The notes under the pieces are model-generated. The model saw only the letters and a program-made list of their open reading frames with translations. It was not told the DNA's origin and ran no database searches. Shown one piece after another: positions 34,319-46,860 of a stretch of DNA of 64,000 bases. How positions within the stretch are numbered: the first letter of the stretch is position 1; every line of letters starts with the position of its first letter. The stretch comes from Xanthostigma xanthostigma (Eukaryota; Arthropoda; Insecta; Raphidioptera; Raphidiidae). A program made the position numbers and the translations under genes. The stretch spans positions 22,028,001 through 22,092,000 of the forward strand of contig OY754469.1 of assembly GCA_963575645.1 (NCBI GenBank), in the 5' to 3' direction.

Positions 34319-36714
34319 AATCCTAGACGCTGACGACTTTGACTGTTTAGCGTCTATAATTTACAATCTCTCTATATTCTGTTTAATTAATTGTCCTTAG
34401 AAGTGGTGTTTTTGGAGGAGCCAAACCGTTATTTTTGGCAAATATAAAAGCTATCTGCCGACATGACAAAAGTGGTGCTTATTGGATCGCTCCGTGCACT
34501 CCGCGTGCATACGATCCAAATTCAATGTATACCTAACCGTCCATTTCATGGTTTGATACGCTGGTATTGTTTCAACTTGCAACGGTGAAGAACGCGAAGT
34601 TTTGGGTACTTTTGGATGCAAAACTCTTTAAGGAATTCTTACTTCTTTATAATAATGCGCTTAATGTTCGTTGCTATACTATTACGTTCTTTATAACTGG
34701 GTTCCTATAGAAACTAGAAATTCTGAGACTGGACATCTTGTCGAAGTCTTCCATGGTTGAAACAGAAATAAAAGTTTTTAGACGTGTTTTAGAAATACTC
34801 GATAAGACGACTCTGGGTTCAGTGAGATGATTATTTCTTCACTTTTTATGTTTAATTCAATAATCAGACTCATAATATTTATTGCAAGCATTTCGTAGGT
34901 TTTTATTTTCTGCTTTAGTTATTGTATGATCATTCAAAAGTGAAACCTGTTATAGTAAAATAAATTAATTAAATCTTCATGATTGGTTTATTGACATCTT
35001 TACAAAAGAAACAGTTTGATTGAAGACTATGAGATTTCATTCTGATGATAATTAGAAAAAACAAACTACGCATTGTCAGTGCTGATAAAAGTATTCAAAA
35101 ATTAAATTTCATTACTTGAAATTCCGAATCTTTCTGAGCATGACGGAGTCGAAATGGCTCAAATCGTTTAACCCGTAGAGAAGTGAATGCGGAACCAACA
35201 TAAAAAATATACAAATATTAAAATATGTATCCCATAGGTACCTAGAGTATAAATGCATTCTCATATAATCAATATATCCTAAATATATAAAAAAATAAAT
35301 ATAAAGTGTATTTGTGACTGCAGAGCATTAGTTAGTTTTAAAACATTTTTTATAGAAATCTGACTAATTGGAAGTGTTTTGTTTACTTAGAATTCACTTC
35401 CTCAATTACGGAAATACTAAGGAAAAGCTTACTTAAAAACAAACGAACAGGTGTCATGTCGTTAGTAACCTTCTACCTACAAGCAAGTTCAGTGTTATCA
35501 TTTATTGCGAATGACTCATTAAAACACAAAGCGAACGATAACGCTTGATTTGAATAAATGCGACATTTTTTGTTGATGTAGGACTGTATAATATGTTAAT
35601 GTTGTTGATAGAACCGGCAGTCACACTGCGATACAAAGAAAATCCGAACACACTGACAAAATTTAAATTAAAATTTACTTTTAATTCAAGGCCACCTGTA
35701 ATTGCATTTTAAAGTAGAATAAAATATTGATCTGTACTATTTTTTTTAAGATTATACGTTATAGCTGTCTGCGAAATGTTTTTTCATTGACAATAAGGTC
35801 TGCAAAAATACACAGATACCGCTGTACGATCCAGTATATCCAGGTCAATAATGGTTGTTGTCAATTGGATAAGTGGTTTTGGAATTATACGAAATTTTAT
35901 GAATATATTTTTTTCGTATAAAAGCTTTATGAAAATAAACTCCGCTGACATTTCCCGTATTAAAATTTATTTTGAAAAATATTTTTAGAACATGGAAGCG
36001 TCATATTTATATTCTCAACACTGATTTAAAAAAAATATATATTAGTTAATAAAAAATTAATGCGCGACCCTTTTTACCTTACGGTATATTTCAATTTTTA
36101 TCTTAAACTGTTAATTGTGACAGTTATAATGTTATTTAAACATCTCAAATGTCTAAAAAGTAAAAAACTTTATTTCAATGACAATATAAAATGACAAATG
36201 ATCAAAAGTTCGCCATAGTTGTGCGGTAATTTTACAATTTGAAGTGAACAATACCTTCATCAAAGACATATCAAAAAAGTAACGACAAACGGAAATTTTA
36301 CCTCGCAATGAAAACCACAAGGACACTTGATAGTTATTCTGTTTTGTTTTGTTGATACATGACGAACAATACTCACTAATTTATTGCAAATTCATGATAC
36401 TCTATCGAATGCTCGTTTTTTTTTTTATTTTGCACAGTGATATATTCATTCGAAAACGTAATATGTAGGTATAGGTACTAGTTCAAAACAACGACTTTAG
36501 AAAAAGATATGAATGTTTCTCATTAAACCCTTTAAAAATGTAATTACAGTTACAATTTATTTAAGCTCAGTAGTATCAATTCATATTTTTATTATTATTG
36601 TCGATAGTAAATTGAAAATATTGATACTTTCTCCAGTTCTCATATCTGAATCTGGAAAAAATAAACGGCCTGCGGGATAAACTATTAATATTTTAATTAT
36701 TTCTCAGATAAATT
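34319..36714. other. AT-rich stretch, no gene seen
   Basis: An 8-bp stem (TAGACGCT...AGCGTCTA, about 34324-34356) lies next to the LINE 5' junction. A mildly GC-richer patch is at 34470-34530. Nothing coding or repetitive is recognised in the remainder. Confidence 0.45.
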
Positions 36715-36881
36715 CAGGGGCGTTTTTGTGTAAAATTTCCACTCTGGGTAAAGACAATTCCCCTCACCCCTTTCAGTTTCATTTTCGTTGGCGTCATTGA
36801 CAAATTGCTTCTAATATTTAAAATTGACGTGCCGATTGTGCCACCCTCTCAAATCTGCCGCTCTTGGTAAATACGTCTCTG
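36715..36881. mobile_element. possible short hAT-type MITE
   Basis: The left end CAGGGGCGTTTTTGT and the right end (inverted) CAGAGACGTATTTACC agree at most of the first dozen positions. CAGRGRCGT is a usual hAT-type terminus. The 167-bp body is C/T-rich and non-coding. No 8-bp duplication is evident, so confidence is limited. Confidence 0.4.
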
Positions 36882-37214
36882 GATCTGAGAATTGAGGTAC
36901 CTTCTGCGAAATGTCACTTGCAATCTGATAAATAAATAATTTAAAAAACATTTCCATAATACTAAATAAATTTTATAATTTTTTAAAGGTATTTATTTAC
37001 TAATAAATAGTTTATTTGTCAACAAATTAAAAAAGCGCAGATGCGTTCAGCTGTTTTCAATAATAATTAATCCTATATTAGTCTGTGATTTCAAATAATA
37101 GCCGTTAGTCTGCTTCCAAATCTATTTTCAGATAGAAGCGAAGTGTCTTATCTTCAATATCATGTCGTTAAATGTGAAGAAGTAAGAAAAAAATGATAAA
37201 TATCAACAAGTAAT

Positions 37215-37313
37215 TAAAGAATGAACTGTCATTCTTGATAGATTGCCTCCTCTTGCTCTAATTAACGCATTGCATTGCGTCAATAAATCTTGTTTCCAAC
37301 CAGTTTCAAAAAT
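37215..37313 (-). pseudogene. possible Tc1-type transposase C-terminal remnant
   Basis: Minus-strand codons read GWKQDLLTQCNALIRARGGN. This resembles the very end of Tc1-family transposases, where a 'lv.sM..R...vI.arGG.t.y' pattern closes the catalytic domain. Stops lie on both sides and nothing else of the transposase is seen. The match is short and may be chance. Confidence 0.25.
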
Positions 37314-39635
37314 AATTTTATTTCTAACGTTACAAGCTTTTCGTCACGGATTCTACCAAACTTTCGATCTCTGTTCATCCTACTTTGATTTTAGCGTAAT
37401 TTAGCACAACGGGACCAATGCGGTGATGAAATATATCAAATAGGTTCAGCAGTTTCTGATATTTTATCTCTTTATACAAAGTGTGTCACGGGATTGACAA
37501 CACAGGGAAGTCATACCTACTTTATTAATGCTGGGTTGTAAAAAGCATTGTCAAAAAATTTGGTTTGATAATGACATTAGATCTTGATCAAATTATGATT
37601 ACAGTTTAAATGTCGTTGTGAAACTCCCTGTCATGTTGAACATTATATTGAACTCACACAAAAACAAATGACTGTACTATACATTGAAAAAGTTTGATTT
37701 GAAAGCTAAATTTTCGTCAAAATACGTAGAACAAAGTTGTGTCGTTGTGAAAATTGTACAAAAATTGATGTTATATGTACATACAATTTTTTAAAAATAT
37801 ATTTTTTTGCACCCGATTAATTATTTTTCGAAAAAGTCGATTCAAAATCCAACAATGCTTTTCTTATGAAAAAATATGTATGGTCACCGTCTAAGATTGT
37901 CAAATCATTTTCTGACAATGTTTTCTGTAACCTAGCATTAGATCTTTGCCGTTCTACTCATTTTGTTCATTATTGGACTGATTGATTTTCTATTGTCTAA
38001 TTATAATTAGAAGATTTAGAAAACAATATTTAGATGTACCTTTATAGATCGCATAATATTTTTAGCTTCAAAGTAGAGTCAAACGTTTTCAAAGCTTTGC
38101 AAAAATAAAAGATTCACGTTTAAATAAAGTTATACATGCGTTTATAGTTCAATTTAAAAACCGATTGCAAATACAGTAAACAGTTAGGTATAACTAAAAA
38201 CAAGCTAAAAAATCTAAATTAAAATTTTAAATTGCAATGCTCAACAAGACCTATACTATATGAAGAATAACAATAAAAACAGGAATGTTACTTCTGGTCT
38301 AGTTTTTTTTTTATTTTGGTCAGAATAAATTAGAGTAGACGAATTTATCGCATTTTTGTTATGTTAACACTTAATGCAGTGTAAAATTGAAAATTATTTA
38401 CTTTTTCTCTTGTAAGATAAGTTTACTAGGTATACAGTTGAATCTCAATAACAGATTTAAAATTCTTTGATATAAATAACATTAAAGACAAAATATGGTT
38501 TTCTCCACAAAAACATCATTGTAAAAAATTGTGATATATATTATGTTATTATGAACATTATTAAGTTAATATTAGATAATACGTGAAAGAAAATAACATT
38601 AAATTTATAATTATTGTTCTTTTTAGACAGGTTGACGAACTAGTCATTTCCAGCAAAAGTTTATAATTTTGAATCCTTGTTACTATATTTAAAGCTCGCG
38701 CTGCATCATGTGATAAATATACGCATTAAGTGCGCGTGTAAGCTGGAGACTTTAACGCTAGGTGACGAAACGAACCGAGCTACAATTATTATTAATAGGT
38801 AGTAATCAATTAATTAACATAGTTTGTTATTCTCAGAACAGATCATATTTTTCGATTTTCATTTTTTTATTAGTTATGCTTAATTGATAAATAATTAAAA
38901 ATGTAATGTTTGGCATTTTTCGAGACAGTGTCATTTGAAATCGGTGTGCTACCTTATTCCAAGAAGATACTGATTCCGAAATACTATATCCCGAACAAAA
39001 TTCAAACGATGTATTTGCAGAGTCTGTAACTGCATAGGCTAGAAACTTTTTGAGCATCTCTGGACATTAATTCAAAGGCACATTACAGCTATTAATAGCA
39101 GGAATACTTCATCGAACGTCCATAAAGAATGTCAGAACGAAGGCATTTCAATACGACAGAACTGTATAGTTGTGAATTCATTACATAAGAACGCCTTGTA
39201 ATAATGTTGTTTGAAGCGACATTGACAGATACCATTTAGCGATATATCGGTATTATAAGAATGCAGACTCCTTATTGATTCGTATTGAACTTTTTTGTTT
39301 AATTCATAAATTTATGTCCGTTTTTCATTAATTTATTTCACCGTACCCGGTTTATAAAAATGTCTGCAATTCGAAAAAGCATCGTTATAATGAAGGTATT
39401 CCATTGTTAAAATTGGTATAATAATGTTTCATTTAAATACAATTATTACAATACCACCAATGAAATGCTTTGAGATACGTTGATTCTGAATTGAGTTAAG
39501 CTTTTTACTGAAGATAAAGTTCATTCTACTTTGTATAAGGCAAAATTAAATTTTTGTTTGCTTTTAATTTAATTGATGCGTACGTCCGATATTTGGGTTC
39601 TTGTATTAGTTTATTCATTAATTTATTTCATTTAA

Positions 39636-39837
39636 CACTTTGACGGACAAACCGGCTTAGACCGTCATAAACAAAACTTCAAAAGTTTGACACGACGGCT
39701 GTAGCCGTCGTAATACCCTGTGTGATCTGTGTCACCGTACAAATATCTACTAAGGCAATATTGTCACAACATACCTAACAACTTTTAAAAGTGTCAAAAT
39801 TGGAACAAAACTGAATTTTTAAGTGTCCGTCAAAGTG
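39636..39837. mobile_element. TTAA-flanked MITE (piggyBac-type), 202 bp
   Basis: Perfect 14-bp inverted ends CACTTTGACGGACA / TGTCCGTCAAAGTG are flanked on both sides by TTAA (39632-39635 and 39838-39841). TTAA duplication is the mark of piggyBac-superfamily insertion. The interior holds the hairpin ACGACGGCTGTAGCCGTCGT and no coding sequence. It is well preserved and probably recent. Confidence 0.85.
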
Positions 39838-39880
39838 TTAATAACCCTCCTAACTGTGCTCGGCTGCTTTGTGCTCTTAA

Positions 39881-40576
39881 GGAGGTTGATCCGTTACAGT
39901 CCCAATCAAAAGTAAGTCGAATTCTAAATGGGAACTTTTATAGTATATAAGTCGATGATACCAATAAATTATTGTCATAAAGGCATAAATAAATAATTTT
40001 TTTTTAGTATTAATTAATTATTTCAGTACTTTATACTTAATGGACTAATTTTTGAATTTTTTGTACAAAGTTAGGTTAAAAAAAATAAATTTATGTAAAT
40101 ATCTGTATTTTACATATTTTTTGCAGTAAATAATTAAAAAAAGAAATTAGAAGTAATAAAAATTAAAATTAAATCATTATAAAGTTGAAAATTTAGTTAA
40201 AATTGTTAAATCTGTCAAGAATAAAAGTCCATAATCGAAAAGTGCTAAGGTTTAATAATTTTTTTTATTGATTAAAAGTCTCCTAATTAAATTGGAAAAA
40301 ATATTAAAATATGCGTAAGACATCGCTGCTTTACATAGATAGTTTTCGGAACTGCTGACATTATTTGGTTATTTGCAAAAAATTAAAATGAACAATTTGC
40401 ATGCTAGCTTGACATATTTTCCATAAGACTACATGTAAAAGTTTTTTTTAATTTTTAACTTTATAAATCTCCTAATGATTTTGGATTTTTAAAGAAAATT
40501 TTGTCATAAAAAAATCTATTAAAAAAAACTTTATTTCAGATTTTTTTCATTATCTTCGTAAAACGGCTCAACCTCC
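39881..40576. mobile_element. second TTAA-flanked element, 696 bp
   Basis: The ends GGAGGTTGATCCGTT and (inverted) GGAGGTTGAGCCGTT differ at one position of fifteen. They are flanked by TTAA at 39877-39880 and 40577-40580. The interior is AT-rich with no transposase. The ends differ from the neighbour 40 bp away, so it is a separate family. TTAA and inverted ends point to the piggyBac superfamily, although the terminal bases are not the classic CCC. Confidence 0.75.
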
Positions 40577-40580
40577 TTAA

Positions 40581-42777
40581 ATAGTAAAAACTTTTGACAC
40601 AGGATTTAGCTTTTATTGTAAATTGTTTGTATACGTATTCCTATTTTTTACTAAAAATGTCCAAACCATTGTCTTTAAAACAAGGTAAAACATATTTATA
40701 AGAAAAAATATAATTACGTCGCAGGTCGAGAGGTTTGATGATACATATTTAATTTTGCAAATATTTTTGCTGCAAAAATGTGAATGAGAGAATAAACGTT
40801 GGAAGTTTTATGTATGAATCGTCAGCGCAAGCGTACATCACCGGAAGTGGACAAGGTTTTTATCATTATAACAACCAGTATTAAAACTGGCGTTCTTTGT
40901 AGACCAGTCCTGTAATGTTCATTGAACTAAACAGATCGTATAGAGAATATAGATCATTACTTAAGTCGACTGATTGTAACTGTCTGTTTAATTTGTCGTT
41001 GATTCTGACTTAACGATTATACGGAAAAAATAAATTGATACTACGCGGATTTTTTTTTTGATTAATTGGGGAATATTTTCACAATTTGTAAATAAATTTT
41101 ATTGTCCATGCTAGATTATTTTTGTTTTTGCTTTTCAATACTAGGACTATTGTAGGTATAGGGGAAGTTTTCTGACCTTACGAAAATTACATTTTGAGTT
41201 TTTGGTAAATTTTCACGTTTTTAAATCTTGCGAATCCAAAAAAAGAGGTGCGTCGGTTCGTGGACACACGACGGAAGACGGAAGTTGGAATTATTGGTAA
41301 AAATGAATTTAATTTTAATAAATTGGACGGTTCGTATTTTTATTTATTATGACATCATCAGCAACTATAAAGAATTATAACAAAATGTTATAATAATAAT
41401 ATAAGAATAAAATGGAGACGAATAATGAAACATTTTATATTAATGTTTCCAAAAAACAACAGAAGTTTTAAATTTTAAATCTTGTATTTATTAATAAGAA
41501 ATATAAAAAAACAAAAAAATATATTATTTATTAAAATTGTCACCAGTAAATAAATAAAATGATTTATGCTAAATTATATGATTTGTACCTAAGTGATTTG
41601 ACATACCTAATAATAATTAATTGGTGTCTACCCACGTGTATATGCATTGAGTATATATAATATCAACGACGTGTTTGTTTTTTGTTTCTATGATCCTTTC
41701 CTTGTGTAAGCTTTGATCTGCTCATGACGATCTCACATGTCGCTTGATTTTTTTTTTTTTTTTTTTCAATGAACTCCCCAGCCTGAAACCTGAATCAAAA
41801 AGCTATAAGCTTAAAAATTTTATGTCTGTTGTCCATATTTTTGTTATCTGTTTATGATCGCACCTAGATTGATTTGCTTGAAATTTTGCATGCGTATTCC
41901 GGCCGATTACACCTCAATAGAAATATAGATTGATTGCTGATTATAGACAGCTGAGGTCTAGGTCATTCCTCGAGGTGAAATTTCAAAATCGGTTCAAACT
42001 CAAATGTACAGAGAAATTTAAAAACTGCTGAAAAAGGTTAAGGACACTGACAATGGCTCTAAATAATTACTATATGAAGCATTGTCTATTTACTCAATGT
42101 GCGGTGAGCGAAGGCAACAAAGCGTATCGAAAATATATCTTCGTCCTTTTTTTTCGAAGTAGGTAATTCCTTGGTTATTCGCCGCCAATATAATATTATA
42201 ATAATATATTAGCATGGAGAATATCTTTTATCAAAAGTTTTATGTCTTTATGACTTAAGTCATTCAGAATTCTTATCACTTAAAAAAAGACAGAAATATA
42301 TGTTTGCACCCTATTGGTTCGATTTTGATGTTATTCCTAGCTCGGTATATAATAAAGTATATGGTTTGAATGGTGTCGGACCGTTTATTTTTTTATTTAG
42401 GATAAAATGAGGTACAAATCTAGCTCTATTTGAATATGCTGTCTTGTATAAATTATTACATTTTTGTTCGAAATCTCAGTCCTTTTGTGTTGATTAATTC
42501 CGGTTACTAATTAAGGTAAAATTGTTCGAAACAATTGCATGTGAATACTTCACTGATCAATAATAAAACATCTGGCATAACTTGGTACAAAGTATAGTTG
42601 ATTCCGAGAGCCCGATTTTATTTTCAACGGCGGCGGATCGCGACATAAAAAATAGACATTAACAAATAGCTTAGAATTTCTTCACAAGATGTATTATTCT
42701 ATTAAATACAATGCACAGTGACATTGCTAACGTACTTGTGATTGTCTGTTCTATATGTTCCTCTCTCTTCCTTCATT
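40581..42777. other. AT-rich stretch, no gene seen
   Basis: It includes a T-run at about 41743-41766 and dispersed-repeat-like phrases around 41820-42010 (GATTTGCTTGAAATTTTGCA). No open frame or repeat boundary can be called. Confidence 0.45.
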
Positions 42778-42785
42778 GCTTTATC

Positions 42786-43390
42786 CAGTGGCGTAACTTC
42801 AGATTTCAAACTAGGCAACAAACTAATTTGGCTCTTCTTCCTTAAAAGATATAGATTATAGATTCATTAGTTACATTAACCAGTTAAATTACAGTGTCGA
42901 TAATTAGAAATCATATATACTAATACATAATAATTGTAGTTACAGTTTATATGTTAAAACTAGAGAGCAGCGAGTTTTAAAAGTCACACAGTATCATAAG
43001 AGCATTACTTTTTAGGAAAATACTACATTTTTTGCACGTACCTCCTATAAAATAGCTGATTTTCACTTTATAATAAGTATATATTATAGAATATATCTGA
43101 CAGTTGGGTGTTCGGTCATATTTGAATCTATATTCGTTTTTTTTTTTTATGAAAATTACTCCTTATTTTGGAAATTACTGTTGATTTGGTAAGATTATTT
43201 TTTTGCACACTGGCATGATGATCAGCTATTTTATAGGAGGATATGCCAAAAATTATATTGATGAAATTGATTCGTCTAGGTAAACCCTTTAATTGAATAT
43301 TTCTTATTTACACATTTCAATAATCTTTCAATATGATTCCGCCTTTTTATGATACATTTTTTTATACATCCCCTACATGTTACACCACTG
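42786..43390. mobile_element. hAT-type MITE, 605 bp
   Basis: The ends CAGTGGCGTAACTTC and (inverted) CAGTGGTGTAACATG are flanked by 8-bp sequences GCTTTATC (42778-42785) and GCCTCATC (43391-43398), which match at six of eight positions. That fits an old hAT target duplication. A further inverted repeat at 43025-43253 sits inside and may be a nested element. No transposase is present. Confidence 0.7.
43025..43253. mobile_element. nested inverted-repeat element, about 230 bp
   Basis: The block CATTTTTTGCACGTACCTCC followed by TATAAAATAGCTGAT (43026-43060) has its complement ATCAGCTATTTTATAGGAGG at 43221-43240 and on to 43253. The arms are about 33 bp with four or five mismatches. The same left arm recurs alone at 51348-51410, which shows it is a dispersed family and not a chance hairpin. 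Confidence 0.7.
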
Positions 43391-43974
43391 GCCTCATCTG
43401 CTATTTTATACATACAAATATTGCATGTACCTACATTGCAAGTACACTAGCTTGTTGAAGATTGATATTCAAGCTTTGATGGCTGAACATATAAAGAATA
43501 CCTTTATAGTAAAGAACCTATCACATTTGTCAGAAATATTACATTGAATAGGAACGGAGTTTTAAAAATTCATCCAATTATTGTATTAACTTGATCTGCA
43601 CAATAAGTGTTGCCAAATATAGTGAGGAAAAAAAACAGTTTGCAACAAAAATAATTCTAAATGAGACATACGTGAGCAAGCATGTATAAAGAAAGCTGTT
43701 TTTAATTTTTTAGCTTAAATTGTAGTCATTAAAAGACACATTTTTGGCAACACGTTCAGATTTATGTCAAATTTAATGCTATTTTCACTTATGTATTTTT
43801 AACTTCCCGCTTTAAAAAAAAAAAAAAAAAAATTTTTTTTTTTTCAAAAATCGGGAAGTTATTGGTTTCACCCCGATTTTCGAAAATCGAGTTTTCGCCA
43901 GATCTCGACGTTTTGGGGTCCTAGGAAGCTATTGAAACTATTTTGGCGATGATGTCCGTAGGGCTGTATGTATG

Positions 43975-43976
43975 GA

Positions 43977-44003
<27 letters not shown>
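43975..44003. repeat. (TG)n microsatellite
   Basis: About a dozen TG units followed by TATG units, inside the 1.1-kb repeat. Confidence 0.85.
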
Positions 44004-44016
<13 letters not shown>

Positions 44017-44199
44017 AACCTTTTATATCTTTTGAACGGAGTGTCCGACTGAAACGTGGTTTGCGGCATCTGACGTGATCTTGGTGAACTTAGACTTCCT
44101 GAAAATTTGAAACGATTCGGCCCAAAAAATTTTGAGAAATCTTAAAAAAACAAGTTTCAAAAATTTTTAAAAATTTGTTTTTGTAAAAAATTTTCTAAA

Positions 44200-44830
44200 C
44201 TATTAAACCGATTAATTCCAAAAACTAATCAGCTCTTCTCCTTAACAAACTGCGTCGATTTCCGCAAACCGCATCAAAATCGGTTCATTTGTTCACGAGA
44301 AACCGTGAACGAAAAAATCGTAAAAAAGTGTTTTTTTAAAATGACTCTTAAAATTGTTATCAGATTGATTTTTTTGTAATAAATTACTTTCTTAAGCTAA
44401 AAAAACTGCGTCGATCGCCGCAAACCATATCAAAATTGGTTCATTTGTTCATGAGATAACGTGAACGAAAAATTAGGAAAAAAGTAATTTTTTAAAATTA
44501 CTCGTAAAATTCTTATCAAATCGATTTTTTTGTAATAATTTACTTTCTTAGGTTAAAAAAACTGCGTCGATTGCAGCAAACCGCATCAAAATCGGCTCAT
44601 TTGTTCACGAGATATCGTGAACGAAAAATTTTTAAAAAGTGTTTTTTTTTAAATTTCTCGTAAAATTCCTATGAGATCGATTTTTCTGTATAAAATTACT
44701 TTTTAAGGTTAAAAAATTGCGTCGACTGCCGCAAATCGCATCAAAATCGCTTCATTTGTTCATGAGATATCGTGAACGAAAATTTCGTAACAAAGTGTTT
44801 TTTTTTGAGCTCGAAGAGCTAAAAAATAAA
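44200..44830 (+). repeat. 156-bp tandem array, four units
   Basis: The anchor CTGCGTCGA occurs at 44250, 44406 and 44562, and TTGCGTCGA at 44717. The spacing is 156, 156 and 155 bp. Each unit holds the block GCAAACCGCATCAAAATCGG (with variants) and TTCATTTGTTCACGAGA followed by CGTGAACGAAAAA, then a T-rich part with TAAAATTCTTATCAAATCGA. Differences between units are scattered, so the array is not newly expanded. Confidence 0.85.
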
Positions 44831-44888
44831 CTTCTTGCTATATTTGACATATTTTTGAGCGTTTTGAACTCGAAAATAGCGGGAAGTT

Positions 44889-46098
44889 ACAGGGATGGCC
44901 TGCAGGGTCAAACTACTTTTCAAATTTTTTTTAATGCGGCTGTACAGTCTAAGTAAACAATTTGAATTTGAAGCGTCATTTTTCAATTTATGTTGTAGGA
45001 AAATCCTGCGCTATGGAATTTTTACCCAAAAATCTTAAAAACAAGTTATCCATATCCTAATTAACTAATTTTTGAGAAAATATGCCGTCAACTTTTTGTA
45101 GTAGCGAAATTTTCTAGACTTGCATATTTATTTATTTAAATGCAAACAGTATAACTATAATTAACGAAGTACAGACAATACATAAATAGCCATTACAATA
45201 CAAAAAATTAAAAAGTAAACATTAAATTTTACTTTGATTTACACCTAATTTGTTCTGTTTGTGTCACATTTTATTCTCTTGAACGGGAATAAAATCCTGA
45301 GTGTGAAAGCACTGGATAGGTACTAAAAAAACTGACTCGAGACATTGATGTGTAAACATAAGTATTAACGGATTTATGAACGTTAACGGAAGTTTACTAG
45401 GGATTTGTTTTATCCATTTCTGTAAAATATGAAATACTTATTTTCATTTTTGACAATAATTTAATAATTATTAATTAATAATTTGTTTATTTTTGATTTA
45501 TTAATTACTTAAACACATATTTGTCAAAAAACTAGGTAGATAATATGAACCCTGTCTAGTTAGTGTGACAGTCAAGCAATTGCGCCTGCGCCTAGTTGAT
45601 TTCCTCTACACAATTCCGCTTCAAATTTGCCGACATATAAAATGTTTACACATAAAAAATATAACCACAAAATGATTATGTATCTACTTTTTTAAGTATT
45701 CAAATTTTATTCTAATAAAATCATTGCTGAGAGAAAATCTTCTCCCAATAACTAATCGTAATTTCTCCGAACTCAAAGCAATATATCACTGCATAGTATA
45801 AAACAAAGTCGCAGTTTTCCTCTGCCTGTTTCTCCGCTTACTTCTTCTATAAACCACGCAACGGATCTTGAAACAGTTTACACTAATAGACAAAGCGATA
45901 AACGATGAACGTTTGTGAATATAATTTGTAAATATTTTGTACAAAATGACGGTGTTTTGTCAAAAAAAACTGTTTTCATATGCGTGCATGGCTAACGCTG
46001 GCCAAATATTTAGAAATACATCAAAACAATAGGTGGGGAAGTTAATATAATATTTCCTGAAAATAGAGAAACAAACAGGGAGAGACTATGTATTAAGG
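44889..46098. other. AT-rich stretch, one retroposon-like tail
   Basis: (TTTA)n at 45126-45139 followed by ATGCAAACAGTATAACTATA looks like the reversed 3' tail of a minus-strand retroposon. Nothing else is recognised. Confidence 0.4.
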
Positions 46099-46443
46099 GA
46101 TTGTCCATAAACTACGTGGTTCTATTTCAGCCCTTCTAGAATCCCTCCCTCCCTCCATGTATAGCCTAACATTGACTTTCCTATGCCCGTCGCCCCGAAT
46201 GGAACGTAGTTTATTTATTAACCTTTTTTATTTGCAAACATTGATTAATTTTATATATTTTTATATATTAATAAATAAATAAACAACTTATTCTGCAAAC
46301 TATTTTCATTGTGCCAAATAAATTACCTGAAGAAAATTTAGTAACTTCACTCTTACCCCCTCCTACCCCTTACGTAGCTCAACGTAGCTTTTGAACTGAC
46401 CCCTCCCCCTCCTGACCGAGCTACGTAGTTTATGGACGCTCTC
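46099..46443. mobile_element. MITE with GTCCATAAACTACGT ends, 345 bp
   Basis: The left end AGGGATTGTCCATAAACTAC with GTGGTT is the inverse of GAGCTACGTAGTTTATGGAC then GCTCTCT on the right. C-rich blocks (CCCTCCCTCCCTCC and CCCCTCCCCCTCC) lie inside each end. The centre is AT-rich and non-coding. This end design is seen in many insect genomes as a short non-autonomous DNA transposon, and a diverged relative is at 29481-29725. Confidence 0.75.
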
Positions 46444-46454
46444 TAATAAATCTT

Positions 46455-46493
46455 ACAGTTTTATACCCGGGTGAAACCGGGACGGGCAGCTAG
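46455..46493 (+). mobile_element. Helitron 3' end with hairpin
   Basis: CCCGGGTGAAACCGGG forms a 5-bp stem with a 6-base loop, followed by ACGGGCAGCTAG and then T. A GC hairpin about ten bases before CTAG, with T after it, is the Helitron 3' terminus. The 5' part cannot be assigned. The MITE at 46099 may have inserted within it. Confidence 0.7.
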
Positions 46494-46860
46494 TCGTGTA
46501 TATAATATTTAATGTGCCATTGGCTGAATAATTCCTATAAGCATTGTTGCAGATAATACGAATGCACGGATTGCATTAGATGCGTGGTGGATTGGTGTAT
46601 GCGTACATATATCATCATATGATGCATGTTTGTAGCGTTGAGCTATGATCAAGTTTGGCTCTGAATACGTATTATCTTATCAGCTGGCCGATGCAACAGT
46701 TCTGGGTTTATGTTTAAACATACCTACGAACATAATATGGAGAATAACATTGTTCTACTGACTGTGTTGTGATAGACTGTTACTTTTTGAATATATAGTC
46801 ATGTTATTGTTTTTTCCAAACGTATAGTGAGATTGAGGGTTACAAAATTATCCTTATTAA

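Larger units (their letters stand above)
43801..44888. repeat. 1.1-kb dispersed repeat with AACTTCCCGC ends
   Basis: The region begins AACTTCCCGCTTT and ends with the inverse, AAAATAGCGGGAAGTT. An A/T hairpin and a second inverted TCGGGAAGTT lie next to the left end (43851-43860). It holds a TG microsatellite (about 43975-44003), a block with TTTTGGGGTCCTAGGAAGC and a 156-bp tandem array. No convincing protein is encoded; a plus-strand frame at 44717-44956 is a product of the array. It looks like a non-autonomous DNA transposon or repeat unit with short inverted ends. A target duplication is not clear. Confidence 0.7.

Noticed and set aside
38833-39057. 74-codon minus-strand frame (MLKKFLAYAVTDSANTS...)
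   Set aside because: Stops lie close on both sides, no splice sites match and no family is recognised; not enough to call.
44200-44830. CRISPR-like regularly spaced repeats
   Set aside because: The 156-bp units are similar along their length, not short repeats with unique spacers, and the DNA is eukaryotic.
44717-44956. 79-codon frame in the 156-bp array
   Set aside because: It begins inside a tandem unit and the other units do not keep the frame; it is a by-product of the repeat.
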